64,000 bases of DNA from Caldithrix sp964598255 (GTDB lineage Bacteria; Calditrichota; Calditrichia; Calditrichales; Calditrichaceae). Under the pieces are notes generated by a model that worked only from the letters and a program-made list of their open reading frames with translations, had not been told where the DNA came from and made no database searches. Of the stretch, positions 1 through 8,882 are shown piece after piece. The stretch lies in the NCBI GenBank assembly GCA_964598255.1, contig CAZRBA010000055.1:19238-83237 (forward strand), read 5' to 3'. Made by a program: the position numbers and the translations under genes. Every line of letters starts with the position of its first letter. Within the stretch, counting starts at the first letter, position 1.

Positions 1-1
1 T

Positions 2-730
2 CAAAATATGAACGGAGATCAAACCGCCAGCATTCATGATTTGGTTTTAACCAAAGAACGCGACCTGATGCAATATTTGCATTACGATCATTATGAACGT
101 CGTTCGCTCATCGACCATTGTTTGCCCTTGGATACCACGTTGTCAAAATTTGCCAATGGTGAAGCCGAAGAGTTAGCCGGTTTTTACAACACTCCCTACG
201 AGCTAAGCGAAGCAATTCGCCAAAAAAATAAAACCTTCCTGCATTTTAAGCAAAGGGGATGGCTGCGGCAGAAAAACGATATGTTACCGATTGAAATTGG
301 CAAAATTGTTACCGTTTGCCATAATCAGGCAGATATTCGTATTGAATATGAAATCAAAAATTTGTCCGATCGGGAATTGCATTTTTTGTTTGCCGTTGAA
401 TTCAATTACGGTTTACAGGCCGGTCAGGCGGAAGACCGTTATTATTATGATTCGGACGGACGGCTGGAAGCGCCATTCTTAAATTCAACCGGTATTTTGG
501 ATAGTTCGTCTATGATAGGCTTAAAGGACGAATATCTGAAATTGGATATTCAGGTGAGCGGCGAAGATGTAAAGGAAATTTGGCGAATGCCGGTCGAAAC
601 CATTTCTCTCTCGGAAAGCGGATTTGAACGTGTGTATCAAAGTTCGGCCGTGTTAATGGTTCACGAAATTCATCTTAAAAAATCCGTTAAATTCTCTGTC
701 CGTCAGGTCGTAGAATTAATAGAAAGTTAA
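2..730 (+). CDS. GH57-type 4-alpha-glucanotransferase/alpha-amylase, C-terminal part (5' truncated by window edge)
   Basis: The reading frame is open to the left edge, so only the last ~240 residues are visible. They resemble the C-terminal beta-sandwich (DUF1926-type) that follows the catalytic barrel in family GH57 glucanotransferases and amylases. The visible signs are an HDLVLTKERDL stretch near the start, then YDHYERRSLIDHCL, then a long beta-rich tail. The catalytic nucleophile region lies outside the window. The methionine at base 8 is internal to the domain and unlikely to be the true start. The family acts on maltodextrins and glycogen. The S41 protease starts 6 bases downstream, so the two genes are probably cotranscribed. 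The family call rests on recalled domain resemblance only. Confidence 0.6.
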   Translation, partial: QNMNGDQTASIHDLVLTKERDLMQYLHYDHYERRSLIDHCLPLDTTLSKFANGEAEELAGFYNTPYELSEAIRQKNKTFLHFKQRGWLRQKNDMLPIEIGKIVTVCHNQADIRIEYEIKNLSDRELHFLFAVEFNYGLQAGQAEDRYYYDSDGRLEAPFLNSTGILDSSSMIGLKDEYLKLDIQVSGEDVKEIWRMPVETISLSESGFERVYQSSAVLMVHEIHLKKSVKFSVRQVVELIES

Positions 731-736
731 GAAGAT

Positions 737-2344
737 ATGAAGAGCAAGCGCACCCGATATTTGGTTTATCTAATTATCCTGGTATTAGCCTATTTTATTC
801 TGTCCAATTATAACATATTGTTTTACAATTATCTGGGGCCCGAAAGCAAAAGTAAAGTAAAAGTGTCGATGGTCCTGGATTACATTAACCGCTATTATGT
901 GGATTCGGTCAATTGGCACGCAACCGGAGATCAGGCAATAAAGGGTGCCTTGCAAACATTGGATCCTCACTCGATTTATTTAAGCCGCGCCGAAGTAAAA
1001 GCCGTGGAAGAAAGTTTCGAAGGGCGGTATCAGGGCATTGGCATCCAATTCGATATCGTGGGCGATTATCCTACGGTTATTGCAGTTATTCCCGGTTCGC
1101 CCGCAGCAAAAGTCGGCTTGCAAGCCGGTGATCAAATTATCAAAATAGAAGGTCATAGTGCTTACAAAATAGCGCGGGATTCGGTACCCAAAAAATTGAA
1201 GGGCCCCAAAGGTACGGCGGTTCGGGTAACCATTAAACGACCCGGCATTAAAGAACCTTTCCAAGTAACTCTGGTTCGCGACGAAATACCGATTACTACC
1301 ATTAATACCTATTGCATGGTAGATGCCCAAACGGGCTATGTTTGGATGAACCGTTTTGCCACCACAACTTCGGACGAATTGGAACAGGCCCTTGACGATT
1401 TGCAGAACAAGGGAATGAAACGATTGGTGCTTGATTTGCGCGATAACGGAGGCGGTTTGTTACGTCAGGCGGTAGAAGTAGTAGCCAAATTCATTCCGGG
1501 TAAAAAATTAGTTGTTTACACCAAGGGTAAATTAAAACGCTTCGACGAAAAGTTCTACACCGATTTTCCCCGCAAGGTGCGCACTTTTCCGTTGATTTTG
1601 CTTATTAACCACAATACGGCCAGCGCTTCGGAAATAGTGGCCGGGGCCTTGCAAGATTATGATCGGGCATTATTGGTAGGAACCAATAGTTTTGGTAAAG
1701 GGTTGGTGCAAAACGAATTCGGTTTGCCGGACGGTTCCAGAATCCGTTTAACCATTTCAAAATACTACACACCCAGCGGCCGGTTAATCCAAAGGCCCTA
1801 CAAAAATATTTCGCGCGAGCAATATTACGACGAGCTTTGGAACGACAGTTTGAAGTTCGAACCCGACACCAGCAAGATTTTTTACACAAGCAAAGGGCGA
1901 AAAGTATACGGTGGAGGCGGTATACAGCCCGATGTGGTTGTGCCTTTCAGAAATCCGGGCAAATCGGCCGTTTGGATTTTAAAGCTTTTGCAGAAACGTT
2001 TGTTTTTTGAAACCGTTGATCAATGGAATGAACGCCTGAAATTATGGACTGCGGATTTTGACAAATTCAACCGTGAATTCCATGTTCCGAACGCCATGTT
2101 AGAAACACTGAAGCGGTTGGCTAAGAAGAAGGACATTACCATTCCGTCATCGGAGTTTGTCAAACAAAAAAAATACCTGCGTAATCGTCTTAAAGCGGAA
2201 ATTGCACGCCATTTTTGGAATACGGCACGATACTACCAAATATTGCTGGAAAACGACAATCAGTTAAGGGCTGCCTTGGAACATTTTAAAGAGGCCGAAG
2301 GTTTATTAAAGTTAAAGGGATACAAAGGGAAAACAAAAAATTAG
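737..2344 (+). CDS. S41 family C-terminal processing peptidase
   Basis: A 535-residue CtpA/Prc-type periplasmic serine protease that would trim or degrade exported proteins from their C-termini. An N-terminal membrane anchor covers roughly residues 8-30. A PDZ domain follows at about 95-180, with VIPGSPAAKVGLQAGDQI as its core. The peptidase domain has the typical NTASASEI and SFGKGLVQ motifs, giving a predicted Ser296-Lys321 dyad. GGGIQPDVVVP near residue 395 is the conserved post-catalytic motif. The ~120-residue C-terminal extension is largely helical and longer than the minimal family core. It lies between the glucanotransferase and the TonB operon, with a 101-base gap before exbB. Confidence 0.93.
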   Translation: MKSKRTRYLVYLIILVLAYFILSNYNILFYNYLGPESKSKVKVSMVLDYINRYYVDSVNWHATGDQAIKGALQTLDPHSIYLSRAEVKAVEESFEGRYQGIGIQFDIVGDYPTVIAVIPGSPAAKVGLQAGDQIIKIEGHSAYKIARDSVPKKLKGPKGTAVRVTIKRPGIKEPFQVTLVRDEIPITTINTYCMVDAQTGYVWMNRFATTTSDELEQALDDLQNKGMKRLVLDLRDNGGGLLRQAVEVVAKFIPGKKLVVYTKGKLKRFDEKFYTDFPRKVRTFPLILLINHNTASASEIVAGALQDYDRALLVGTNSFGKGLVQNEFGLPDGSRIRLTISKYYTPSGRLIQRPYKNISREQYYDELWNDSLKFEPDTSKIFYTSKGRKVYGGGGIQPDVVVPFRNPGKSAVWILKLLQKRLFFETVDQWNERLKLWTADFDKFNREFHVPNAMLETLKRLAKKKDITIPSSEFVKQKKYLRNRLKAEIARHFWNTARYYQILLENDNQLRAALEHFKEAEGLLKLKGYKGKTKN

Positions 2345-2346
2345 AA

Positions 2347-2375
2347 TTGACTTCAATTTGTAAAAATAGTAAACT
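2347..2375 (+). promoter_or_regulatory. Candidate sigma-70-like promoter of the exbB-exbD-exbD-tonB operon
   Basis: TTGACT at 2347-2352 and TAAACT at 2370-2375 are separated by 17 bases in the AT-rich gap upstream of exbB. This is motif matching only. The promoter rules of this lineage are not known from the sequence. Confidence 0.3.
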
Positions 2376-2445
2376 ACCGACTAAAGTTTGAATTATATTT
2401 AAGTGTAATTTATTGTAAGAACAACTAAGAAAGGGAGTTGTCGAT

Positions 2446-3066
2446 ATGGTTGAACTTTTTTTAGCAGGTGGTCCATTTATGTGGCCTATTTTGATCCTTT
2501 TTATAATCGGATTAGGTTATGTTATTGAGAGATTTTGGACATTAACGCGTGCTTCAATAAACACAAGAAAATTTCTTGCCCGCTTACATAATGCTTTGCA
2601 AGAAGGCGGGGTTGAAGCGGCCGCTGCTGAATGCGAAAAAACCCCCGGCCCTGTAGCCTCTATTTTGCACGCCGGTTTGTCCCGTGCCGACAAAGGACTG
2701 GAACATGTTGAAAAAGCGATTTCCAATGCCGGATCGATTGAAATGGCCTTTTTGGAGAGAGGTATGTTGGTACTTTCGACCGTTATCGTTTTGGCACCGA
2801 TGCTCGGTTTTACCGGTACGGTATCCGGTATGGTGGGTGCTTTTGATGCTATTAAAAAAGCCAATGATATTTCGCCTGCTATCGTGGCCGGTGGTATTTC
2901 CGAGGCTTTGTTAACCACATTGTTCGGTTTGGTTGTGGCTATGACTATTCAAATTTTCTACAACTATTTTACTTCCCGAATTGATAAATTAATTATTGAT
3001 ATGGAAGAAAGTTCTATTGAATTGATGGATGCTTTGGTCGAAATGGAAGAGAAGAAAAACAAATAA
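2446..3066 (+). CDS. exbB: MotA/TolQ/ExbB proton channel family protein
   Basis: A 206-residue inner-membrane subunit of a proton-driven energy transducer. It has three hydrophobic segments in the ExbB arrangement: about 8-30, 108-132 and 145-170. A cytoplasmic loop lies between the first two. The family signature around the second and third helices (LGFTGTVSGMVGAF and GGISEALLTTLFGLVVA) is intact. A good ribosome site (AAGGGAG) lies upstream of the ATG. It is the first gene of a four-gene operon with two ExbD proteins and a TonB protein. This set would power outer-membrane receptors with the proton motive force. Confidence 0.92.
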   Translation: MVELFLAGGPFMWPILILFIIGLGYVIERFWTLTRASINTRKFLARLHNALQEGGVEAAAAECEKTPGPVASILHAGLSRADKGLEHVEKAISNAGSIEMAFLERGMLVLSTVIVLAPMLGFTGTVSGMVGAFDAIKKANDISPAIVAGGISEALLTTLFGLVVAMTIQIFYNYFTSRIDKLIIDMEESSIELMDALVEMEEKKNK

Positions 3067-3085
3067 CCCTTAGAGGTAGAGAACT

Positions 3086-3493
3086 ATGATTTTGGGTAAA
3101 AGAAAAAAAGACAAAGACGTTGAGATACCCTCTGCCTCATTGCCAGATATTGTATTCTTGCTGTTAGTCTTCTTTCTTGTAACCACGTCCATTGATACGG
3201 AAAAAGGTCTGGATCTGGTTTTACCGCCACCGGGAAATGTTGAGATTAAGATTCCCAAAAAGAATTTGGCCAATATGCTGGTAAATGCGCAAGGCCAGGT
3301 ACTTTTAGACGGTAAAGAAATAAATATTCGTGATATCGCAAGGATTATTAAGCAAAAAATTGCAGAGAACGACAAATTGGTTATTTCTCTTAAAACCGAT
3401 GCCGATACAGATTACCAGACATATATTACAGTATTGGATCAATTGAAGAAGGCAGGGGCGAAGAAAATCTCACTGGCAGAGCCAGAGAAGTAA
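3086..3493 (+). CDS. exbD: ExbD/TolR family biopolymer transport protein (first copy)
   Basis: A 135-residue single-span protein. A short basic cytoplasmic tail is followed by a membrane helix at about residues 20-36 that begins with the conserved proton-path aspartate (Asp21 in SLPDIVFLLLVFF). A periplasmic domain follows. It lies 19 bases after exbB and is followed closely by a second ExbD homologue. The paired ExbD genes suggest a heteromeric channel plug or separate partner specificities; this is inference. Confidence 0.9.
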   Translation: MILGKRKKDKDVEIPSASLPDIVFLLLVFFLVTTSIDTEKGLDLVLPPPGNVEIKIPKKNLANMLVNAQGQVLLDGKEINIRDIARIIKQKIAENDKLVISLKTDADTDYQTYITVLDQLKKAGAKKISLAEPEK

Positions 3494-3509
3494 GTATGGA
3501 GGTCGCTCG

Positions 3510-3929
3510 ATGAAGTTTGAAAAGAAAAGTAAAGTGAATGTGGCTATTCCTACGGCCTCAATGCCTGATATTATTTTTATGTTGCTGATTTTCTTTATGG
3601 TGGCTACGGTAATCCGGCAGTATTCCGGATTAAAGGTAGATTTACCGCAAGCAGAGAAAATTCAAAAAGTTCCAGGTTCAAAACGCCATGTGGTTACGTT
3701 GTGGGCCGACCGCAATCACCGGGTTGTGGTAGATGATATTGCCATTAAAAAATTAACGAATTTGCGTAGTATTATGTATCAAAAATTGGTTAACGACCCG
3801 CAACTTATCGTCGCCCTGAAGATAGACAAACGTAACAAAATGGGTTTTGTCAACAAAATTCATCAGGAGCTGCGCAAAGCAGGCACTTTAAAAGTGTATT
3901 ACTTTGCCGTTCCGGGAGGTGAGTTCTAA
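3510..3929 (+). CDS. exbD: ExbD/TolR family biopolymer transport protein (second copy)
   Basis: A 139-residue paralogue of the preceding gene with the same layout: basic N-terminus, membrane helix at about 19-36 with Asp20 (MPDIIFMLLIFFM), then a periplasmic domain. The periplasmic part differs clearly from the first copy, so this is not a recent duplication. The start has a strong ribosome site (GGAGGTCG). Its TAA stop (3927-3929) overlaps the ATG of tonB (3929-3931) by one base, which suggests translational coupling. Confidence 0.9.
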   Translation: MKFEKKSKVNVAIPTASMPDIIFMLLIFFMVATVIRQYSGLKVDLPQAEKIQKVPGSKRHVVTLWADRNHRVVVDDIAIKKLTNLRSIMYQKLVNDPQLIVALKIDKRNKMGFVNKIHQELRKAGTLKVYYFAVPGGEF

Positions 3930-4558
3930 TGAAAGCACTCAAGAAAAGTCCCGATGCCGATTTAAGGCTGAAATACCGCAAGGTATTGGAAGCCTCAATG
4001 GCGATTTCGCTTCTCCTGATGATCGTATTGTTTTACTCATTTAAAACATTTGAAACGAAGGTGAAATTACCGGAACGTCCGAATATCACCATTGAGACCA
4101 TTCAAATACCGCCAACACAGCAAATACAAAAACCGCCACCTCCGGCACGTCCGTCCATTCCCGTGGAAGCGGATGACGACGAAATGCTGGATGATGTGAC
4201 GATTGATAATACCGATGTGAATATGGCGCCAACCGAGAATTTGCCACCGCCTCCTCCGCCCGAAGAAGACGAGGTGTACGAATTCTTTGCCGTATCACAA
4301 AAGCCGGTGTTAATTCATAAAGCCAAACCGGTGTATCCAGAACTGGCGCGTAAAGCCGGTATCGAGGGTATTGTAGTGGTGACGGTAACCATCGGTAAGG
4401 ATGGCCATGTGGAAGATGCGAAGATATTCAAATCAATCCCAATGCTTGACGAAGCCGCACTTGAAGCGGCACGAAAGTGCGTTTTCAAGCCGGCCAAGCA
4501 GCGTGATAAATATGTTCGCGTAAAAATGAATATTCCATTCCACTTTAAGTTGAAATAA
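3929..4558 (+). CDS. tonB: TonB family energy transducer
   Basis: A 209-residue protein with one membrane anchor at about residues 26-45. A proline-rich and acidic periplasmic spacer follows at about 60-115, with runs such as KPPPPARP and LPPPPPPEEDE. The C-terminal TonB domain covers about 125-209 and includes KPVYPELARKAGIEG and VFKPAKQRDKYV. It would carry energy from the ExbBD channel to outer-membrane TonB-dependent receptors. No receptor gene is in the window. It is the last gene of the operon; a hairpin terminator follows immediately. Confidence 0.92.
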   Translation: MKALKKSPDADLRLKYRKVLEASMAISLLLMIVLFYSFKTFETKVKLPERPNITIETIQIPPTQQIQKPPPPARPSIPVEADDDEMLDDVTIDNTDVNMAPTENLPPPPPPEEDEVYEFFAVSQKPVLIHKAKPVYPELARKAGIEGIVVVTVTIGKDGHVEDAKIFKSIPMLDEAALEAARKCVFKPAKQRDKYVRVKMNIPFHFKLK

Positions 4559-4564
4559 ACGTTC

Positions 4565-4590
4565 AGGCAGCCTTCGGGCTGCCTTTCCTT
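4565..4590 (+). terminator. Rho-independent terminator after tonB
   Basis: AGGCAGCC (4565-4572) pairs perfectly with GGCTGCCT (4577-4584) around a TTCG tetraloop, and a T-rich tail follows. It sits 7 bases after the tonB stop codon. Confidence 0.85.
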
Positions 4591-4635
4591 CTTTACTTGT
4601 TTTATCTTTGATTTTAGATTCGGATTATTAATTTT

Positions 4636-5544
4636 ATGAAATCCAAAGAGATTCTGTTTATCTTAAATCCCATTTCCGGCCTGCAACGTAATAAAAAGTC
4701 CATTGAATATTTAATTCATCGCGAATTTAAAAACCATTCTACCATCGATTACCAAATTGTTTACACCGATTATGCCGGCCATGCCTCCGTACTTGCAAAA
4801 GAGGCCGCTCAAAAAGGCCTGTACGCCGTGGTGGCCGTTGGTGGCGACGGTACCATGAACGAAGTTGCCAGCGGCTTGGTGGGAAGCAAAACAGCTTTGG
4901 GGCTTATTGCCCGCGGTTCTGGCAATGGCTATGCTCGTTCTTTGAATATTCCTTTACGCGCTACGGAGGCTATTGAAGCGATTAAATACGGCGAGATGAT
5001 AAAAGTGGATGTCGGCAAGGTAAACAACCAATATTATTTTTTTAATGTAATGGGCGTCGGTTTTGATGCTTACATCGGCGCCAAATTTCAAGATTTCGGA
5101 CTGCGCGGCCCGATTCCCTATTTTTATATTGGCGTGCGCGGTTGGTTTCAATATGACTACGAAGCTTTTACGTTGCGTTTTAATGATCAGATTTTGCGAT
5201 TACGGCCCCTGCTCATTGCGGTTGCCAATGCCCCTCAGTACGGAATGGGTGCCCGTATTGCTCCGCATGCCAAAATGGATGACGGTAAATTCGAACTTTG
5301 CATTTTGAAAAAAATGAAAACATTACAGGCTTTGCCGCGTTTGCTACGTCTGTTTAACGGTTCTGTCGAAAAAGTACCCTTCTATCAACATTTTACGGTT
5401 ACGGAAGTTGTGATTGAACGCGAAAGGGATAAAGGACTTTTCCATACGGACGGTGAACCGAGAATGGGCGGTAAAGAACTGAAAATTTCCGTTTTACCCT
5501 TGTCACTAAATGTGATTGTTCCTGCAAAAGGGAAACGCTCATGA
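4636..5544 (+). CDS. Diacylglycerol/lipid kinase family protein (YegS/DagK type)
   Basis: A 302-residue soluble lipid kinase of the DAGK catalytic family. The nucleotide-binding motif GGDGTMNEVASG is at about residue 75. ILNPISG near the N-terminus and ARGSGNGYARSL match the family. The C-terminal part contains the DGEPRMGG-type segment found in YegS-like kinases. The likely role is ATP-dependent phosphorylation of diacylglycerol or a related lipid in membrane lipid turnover; the exact substrate cannot be read from the sequence. The stop overlaps the start of the next gene in an ATGA arrangement. Confidence 0.88.
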   Translation: MKSKEILFILNPISGLQRNKKSIEYLIHREFKNHSTIDYQIVYTDYAGHASVLAKEAAQKGLYAVVAVGGDGTMNEVASGLVGSKTALGLIARGSGNGYARSLNIPLRATEAIEAIKYGEMIKVDVGKVNNQYYFFNVMGVGFDAYIGAKFQDFGLRGPIPYFYIGVRGWFQYDYEAFTLRFNDQILRLRPLLIAVANAPQYGMGARIAPHAKMDDGKFELCILKKMKTLQALPRLLRLFNGSVEKVPFYQHFTVTEVVIERERDKGLFHTDGEPRMGGKELKISVLPLSLNVIVPAKGKRS

Positions 5545-5969
5545 ACGTATTTAAAACCGAACTTAAGGTTCGAACCTATGAATGCGATCTTTACGGTCAT
5601 GTGAATAATGCCGTGTACCTGAACTATTTTGAAGCAGCACGGGTTGAGTTTTTGGAAGCAATTGATCTTAATTTGGCCAAATTAAAAAACATGGGATTTT
5701 TACTCCCTATCGTTCGGATAGAAACGGATTACAAAAAGCCTTTGTTTCCTGGAGAAATTATTGAAATTACTGCGGAGTGGGTTAAACGAGGGGTGAGTTC
5801 GGCCATATTTCGTCAGGAAATAATAAAAAAAGAAACAGGCAAATTAGCCGCAAGAGCCTTGGTAACCTGGGTTGCTACAAATTTACAAGGAAAACCAATT
5901 CCCATTCCCGAAATTATTTTGCAAAAAGCGCAAAATTACTTTGGCCTTTTGCCGGAAATCGAAAAATAA
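5541..5969 (+). CDS. Acyl-CoA thioesterase, 4HBT/YbgC-type hotdog fold
   Basis: A 142-residue single hotdog domain. The motif YECDLYGHVNNAVYLNYFE near the N-terminus holds the catalytic aspartate of the 4-hydroxybenzoyl-CoA thioesterase class. The ATG overlaps the TGA of the lipid kinase, so the two genes are translationally coupled. It would hydrolyse acyl-CoA thioesters, with substrate unknown. Coupling to a lipid kinase suggests a lipid-metabolism role. Confidence 0.87.
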   Translation: MNVFKTELKVRTYECDLYGHVNNAVYLNYFEAARVEFLEAIDLNLAKLKNMGFLLPIVRIETDYKKPLFPGEIIEITAEWVKRGVSSAIFRQEIIKKETGKLAARALVTWVATNLQGKPIPIPEIILQKAQNYFGLLPEIEK

Positions 5970-6010
5970 ATAATTTTGAAAAGCAAATCGCTAACAATTC
6001 GCTTTATATT

Positions 6011-6742
6011 TTACTCCATAAATTTGACTCCCCAAATAATAAGTAAACCTAAAATGAATACAATCAATCTGGTAATTCTGTCTTCCGAATGGTGATGAAC
6101 CTCGGGCAAAAGGTCATCGGCAGCCACATGCAAAAACGTACCGGCAGAAAAGGCAATTAAATAACCAATGGTTTGCTGGTTACCGGAAAGATCGAAAAAG
6201 AAGTAGGTGATAAATGCTCCTACGGGTACCATTAACGAAAATCCGGTTAAGTAGGAAAATAATTTTTTGTTGGAGTAATTCTCTTTGATAAATAGACTGG
6301 TTAAGGACAGTGAAGCCGGTAGTTTGTGGAAAATGATGGCTATAAAAACAATAAGACCCAAATGCGGCACCATAATTCCCGCCCCGAGTGCCAAACCGGT
6401 AATTAGGCTATGTAAAGAAAGCCCGATAAATGCGGTGAGACCTACTTTGTGGTATTCGCAATGCTCGGCAGGGCAAGGGTGGGTCATAATAAATTTTTCC
6501 AATAAATAGAGAAGCAAAAATCCGAGTAAGGCAAACAGACCAACCCGAGGCCCGATATATTCGGTAGCATCGGGTATCATGTGCAAAAAAGCGGCCCCCA
6601 AAAGTACCCCGGCGCCAAGACTGATGAACAAATGAATTAAGCGTTTGTTATGTCTAAAATAAAAAGGAATAAGACCGCCAAGCCAAGCAATAAGAATAAT
6701 ACTAACGGAATAAATGATTAACTGAGTTAAGTGCGTATTCAT
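6011..6742 (-). CDS. ZIP family divalent metal transporter
   Basis: A 243-residue polytopic membrane protein with about eight hydrophobic helices. ZIP metal-site residues are visible: HMIPDATE in an early helix, HSLITGLALGAG in the fourth helix, HKLPASLSL in the fifth, and HVAADDLLPEVHHH near the C-terminus. The family imports Zn, Fe or other divalent metals. A His-rich stretch (HHHSED) before the last helix may bind metal. It is convergent with the thioesterase gene, with a 41-base gap and no obvious terminator. Confidence 0.9.
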   Translation of the reverse strand: MNTHLTQLIIYSVSIILIAWLGGLIPFYFRHNKRLIHLFISLGAGVLLGAAFLHMIPDATEYIGPRVGLFALLGFLLLYLLEKFIMTHPCPAEHCEYHKVGLTAFIGLSLHSLITGLALGAGIMVPHLGLIVFIAIIFHKLPASLSLTSLFIKENYSNKKLFSYLTGFSLMVPVGAFITYFFFDLSGNQQTIGYLIAFSAGTFLHVAADDLLPEVHHHSEDRITRLIVFILGLLIIWGVKFME

Positions 6743-6788
6743 TTTTTACCTCGCGGTTTTACGTGCTTGTACATCCGATTTTTGCAAG

Positions 6789-7391
6789 TTACGGATTCTT
6801 CTTTTTTATGGCTATTTCCCCCTGATTTTCAGGGAATTTACCGTACATACCCCGGTAAAAATCGCGAATGGTTGCCACATCTTTTTCAATATCCCCGCTG
6901 GGCCATATAACCGGCCCAAAACCTCCGGTTTTTGTTTTGTAATCGAGGAACCCAAGAGCAATAGGAACACCCGCTTCCAAGGCCATATAATAAAAACCTG
7001 TGCGCCAATAATCCGTTTTTTTTCGCGTACCCTCCGGAGAAAGGGTAAGCACGAATTGCGAGCTATTTTCAAAGATTTCCTTAACTTTTTGGACAAGATT
7101 TTGTGATTTTTCGCGATGAATCGGCACAGCTCCGGCCCATTTTAAAATCCAACTTAAAGGCCATTTAAACAGAGATTTTTTTGCCAGCCATTTAAGTTGC
7201 ACACCCATAGACCAATACACTACCAATCCGATAAATGCATCCCAATTGGATGTATGCGGGTAACCGATCATTACATACTTAGGATGTTCGGGCACTTGCC
7301 CGCGGGTTTTCCAACCCATTAAATGCAAAATAAATTTAGCTAAACGAGTAGTAAAGCGTTTGGGCGCTACGGAATTCATTTCTTTATTCAC
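6789..7391 (-). CDS. Lysophospholipid/1-acylglycerol-3-phosphate acyltransferase family protein
   Basis: A 200-residue PlsC-like acyltransferase. The HX4D catalytic motif appears as HTSNWD at about residues 46-51. The PEGTR substrate motif is at about 119-123 (LSPEGTRKK). It would transfer an acyl chain to a lysophospholipid or related acceptor at the inner membrane. It lies 46 bases upstream (in its own sense) of the ZIP transporter, so the two may be cotranscribed. Confidence 0.85.
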   Translation of the reverse strand: MNKEMNSVAPKRFTTRLAKFILHLMGWKTRGQVPEHPKYVMIGYPHTSNWDAFIGLVVYWSMGVQLKWLAKKSLFKWPLSWILKWAGAVPIHREKSQNLVQKVKEIFENSSQFVLTLSPEGTRKKTDYWRTGFYYMALEAGVPIALGFLDYKTKTGGFGPVIWPSGDIEKDVATIRDFYRGMYGKFPENQGEIAIKKKNP

Positions 7392-7592
7392 CTTAAATTC
7401 CCAGTCTTGTTAACCATATTTAACTTTAACGCATTTTAAGCTTAATTTTATTACGAATCTACTCATTTGGTGAAAAAAGATCAAAAAAGTTGCAAACTTC
7501 GATTCAATATTTTTCTTGTATTGCCCACCAAGTCCGGTAACGCTAAGTTGGGTTTTATCCGATATTATTTACTGGTTGCTTGCGGCTATTTT

Positions 7593-8546
7593 TTAATAGC
7601 CGAGTTTTTGCAGCAAACGATTGATGGGGTTGGAATTTTGCATGATATAAAAATGGATGGCCGGAACTTTATGTTCCAACAACTCTTTTACTTGCCTGTA
7701 AGCCCAGTCGATGCCAATTTCCGTAACTTCGGCATCACCTTTGGCCTGTAAAACGCGATCGGTTAATTCGGTGGGTAAGGAAATGTGAAAAGAAGCGGGA
7801 ATGGAAGTGAGTTGACGTTTGGATGTGAGTATTTTAAGGCCGGGAATAATGGGAACATTAATATCGGCCTGCCGACATTTTTGAACAAAATCAAAATAAA
7901 AGCGATTATCGTAAAACATTTGCGTAACTACGTAATCGGCCCCGGCCTCCACTTTATGTTTAAGATTCATAATATCGAATTCCAAATTCGGGGCGGCAAT
8001 GTGTTTTTCCGGATAGGCAGCCACGCCAATGCAAAAATTGGACGGTTTGGCATCTGCCAGATCTTCTTCCAGATATTTCCCGTCGTTCATGTCTTTAATT
8101 TGTTTTACCAAATCTACGGCATAGTGATTTACGCTGCGTCCGGCAATAATGGGTTTTTGATATCCGCTGTCTTCCCCGCGGATAGCCAGAACGTTTTCAA
8201 TGCCCAAGTACTGCAAATCGATCAAAAAATCTTCGGTTTCTTCACGCGTAAAACCGTGGCACAAAACATGGGGTACGGCGTCGATGTTATATTTATTTTG
8301 AATTAAAGCACAAATGCCTAATGTACCCGGACGCTTGCGTTTGATTTTACGCTTAATTCCCTGCGGAGTCTCTTCGTAGGTTACTTCGGCCGCATGGCTG
8401 GTGATGTCAATAAACGGAGGTCGGTATTTGGAAATATCGTCTACAACCTGTAACAGACTATGAATATCGCCACCGCGTTTGGGCGGAATAATTTCAAAAC
8501 TAATTAACGTCTCCTTGGCTTTGGCCAAATGCTCGATTACTTTCAT
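7593..8546 (-). CDS. metF: Methylenetetrahydrofolate reductase
   Basis: A 317-residue TIM-barrel flavoprotein of the MetF family. It reduces 5,10-methylene-THF to 5-methyl-THF for methionine synthesis and one-carbon flow. FEIIPPKRGGD near the start holds the conserved catalytic glutamate. LAIRGED, IGVAAYPEKH and DYVVTQMFYDN are further family motifs. Length is normal for the short bacterial enzyme without the regulatory domain. The transcript runs away from the divergent isocitrate dehydrogenase gene. Confidence 0.94.
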   Translation of the reverse strand: MKVIEHLAKAKETLISFEIIPPKRGGDIHSLLQVVDDISKYRPPFIDITSHAAEVTYEETPQGIKRKIKRKRPGTLGICALIQNKYNIDAVPHVLCHGFTREETEDFLIDLQYLGIENVLAIRGEDSGYQKPIIAGRSVNHYAVDLVKQIKDMNDGKYLEEDLADAKPSNFCIGVAAYPEKHIAAPNLEFDIMNLKHKVEAGADYVVTQMFYDNRFYFDFVQKCRQADINVPIIPGLKILTSKRQLTSIPASFHISLPTELTDRVLQAKGDAEVTEIGIDWAYRQVKELLEHKVPAIHFYIMQNSNPINRLLQKLGY

Positions 8547-8882
8547 GATAAATCATATATCCCTATTTGCTTGGATCTTTTGTTGAATGGCCAATATAAA
8601 AATTTTTTATACAGGAATCTAATTTTAATTACAATAAATGAATAAATATTGAGCCGTGAAAGTGTACAAGGAATAAAAATTTTTGTATCATGGCAAGGTT
8701 TTGAATACATTTACATTCTTTTAAAAAAGAACGTTTAACTTATTTGCAAATAATTTAAGTTCGGAAATAAGGAGAATCTGCGTAAATCAACCTAAAATAA
8801 CCCGAATGGGATTATTCCGGATTGGAATATGCGTTCTTATTTATTTGATTTGAAAAGGAACATTTAAAGAAAGGCGAACAAA
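8547..8882. other. Divergent intergenic region between metF and icd
   Basis: 336 AT-rich bases with no convincing gene. A short stem at 8796-8816 (AATAACCC, GAAT loop, GGG-A-TTATT) is the only structure I can point to. The region must hold the promoters of both flanking genes, but I cannot place them confidently. Confidence 0.5.

Noticed and set aside
7583..7602. Hairpin CGGCTATT-TTTT-AATAGCCG at the 3' end of metF
   Set aside because: It overlaps the metF stop codon and has no T-run on the minus strand after the stem, so a terminator call is not supported.
7467..7751. Plus-strand 94-codon frame over the end of metF
   Set aside because: It is mostly antisense to metF and has no recognisable features.
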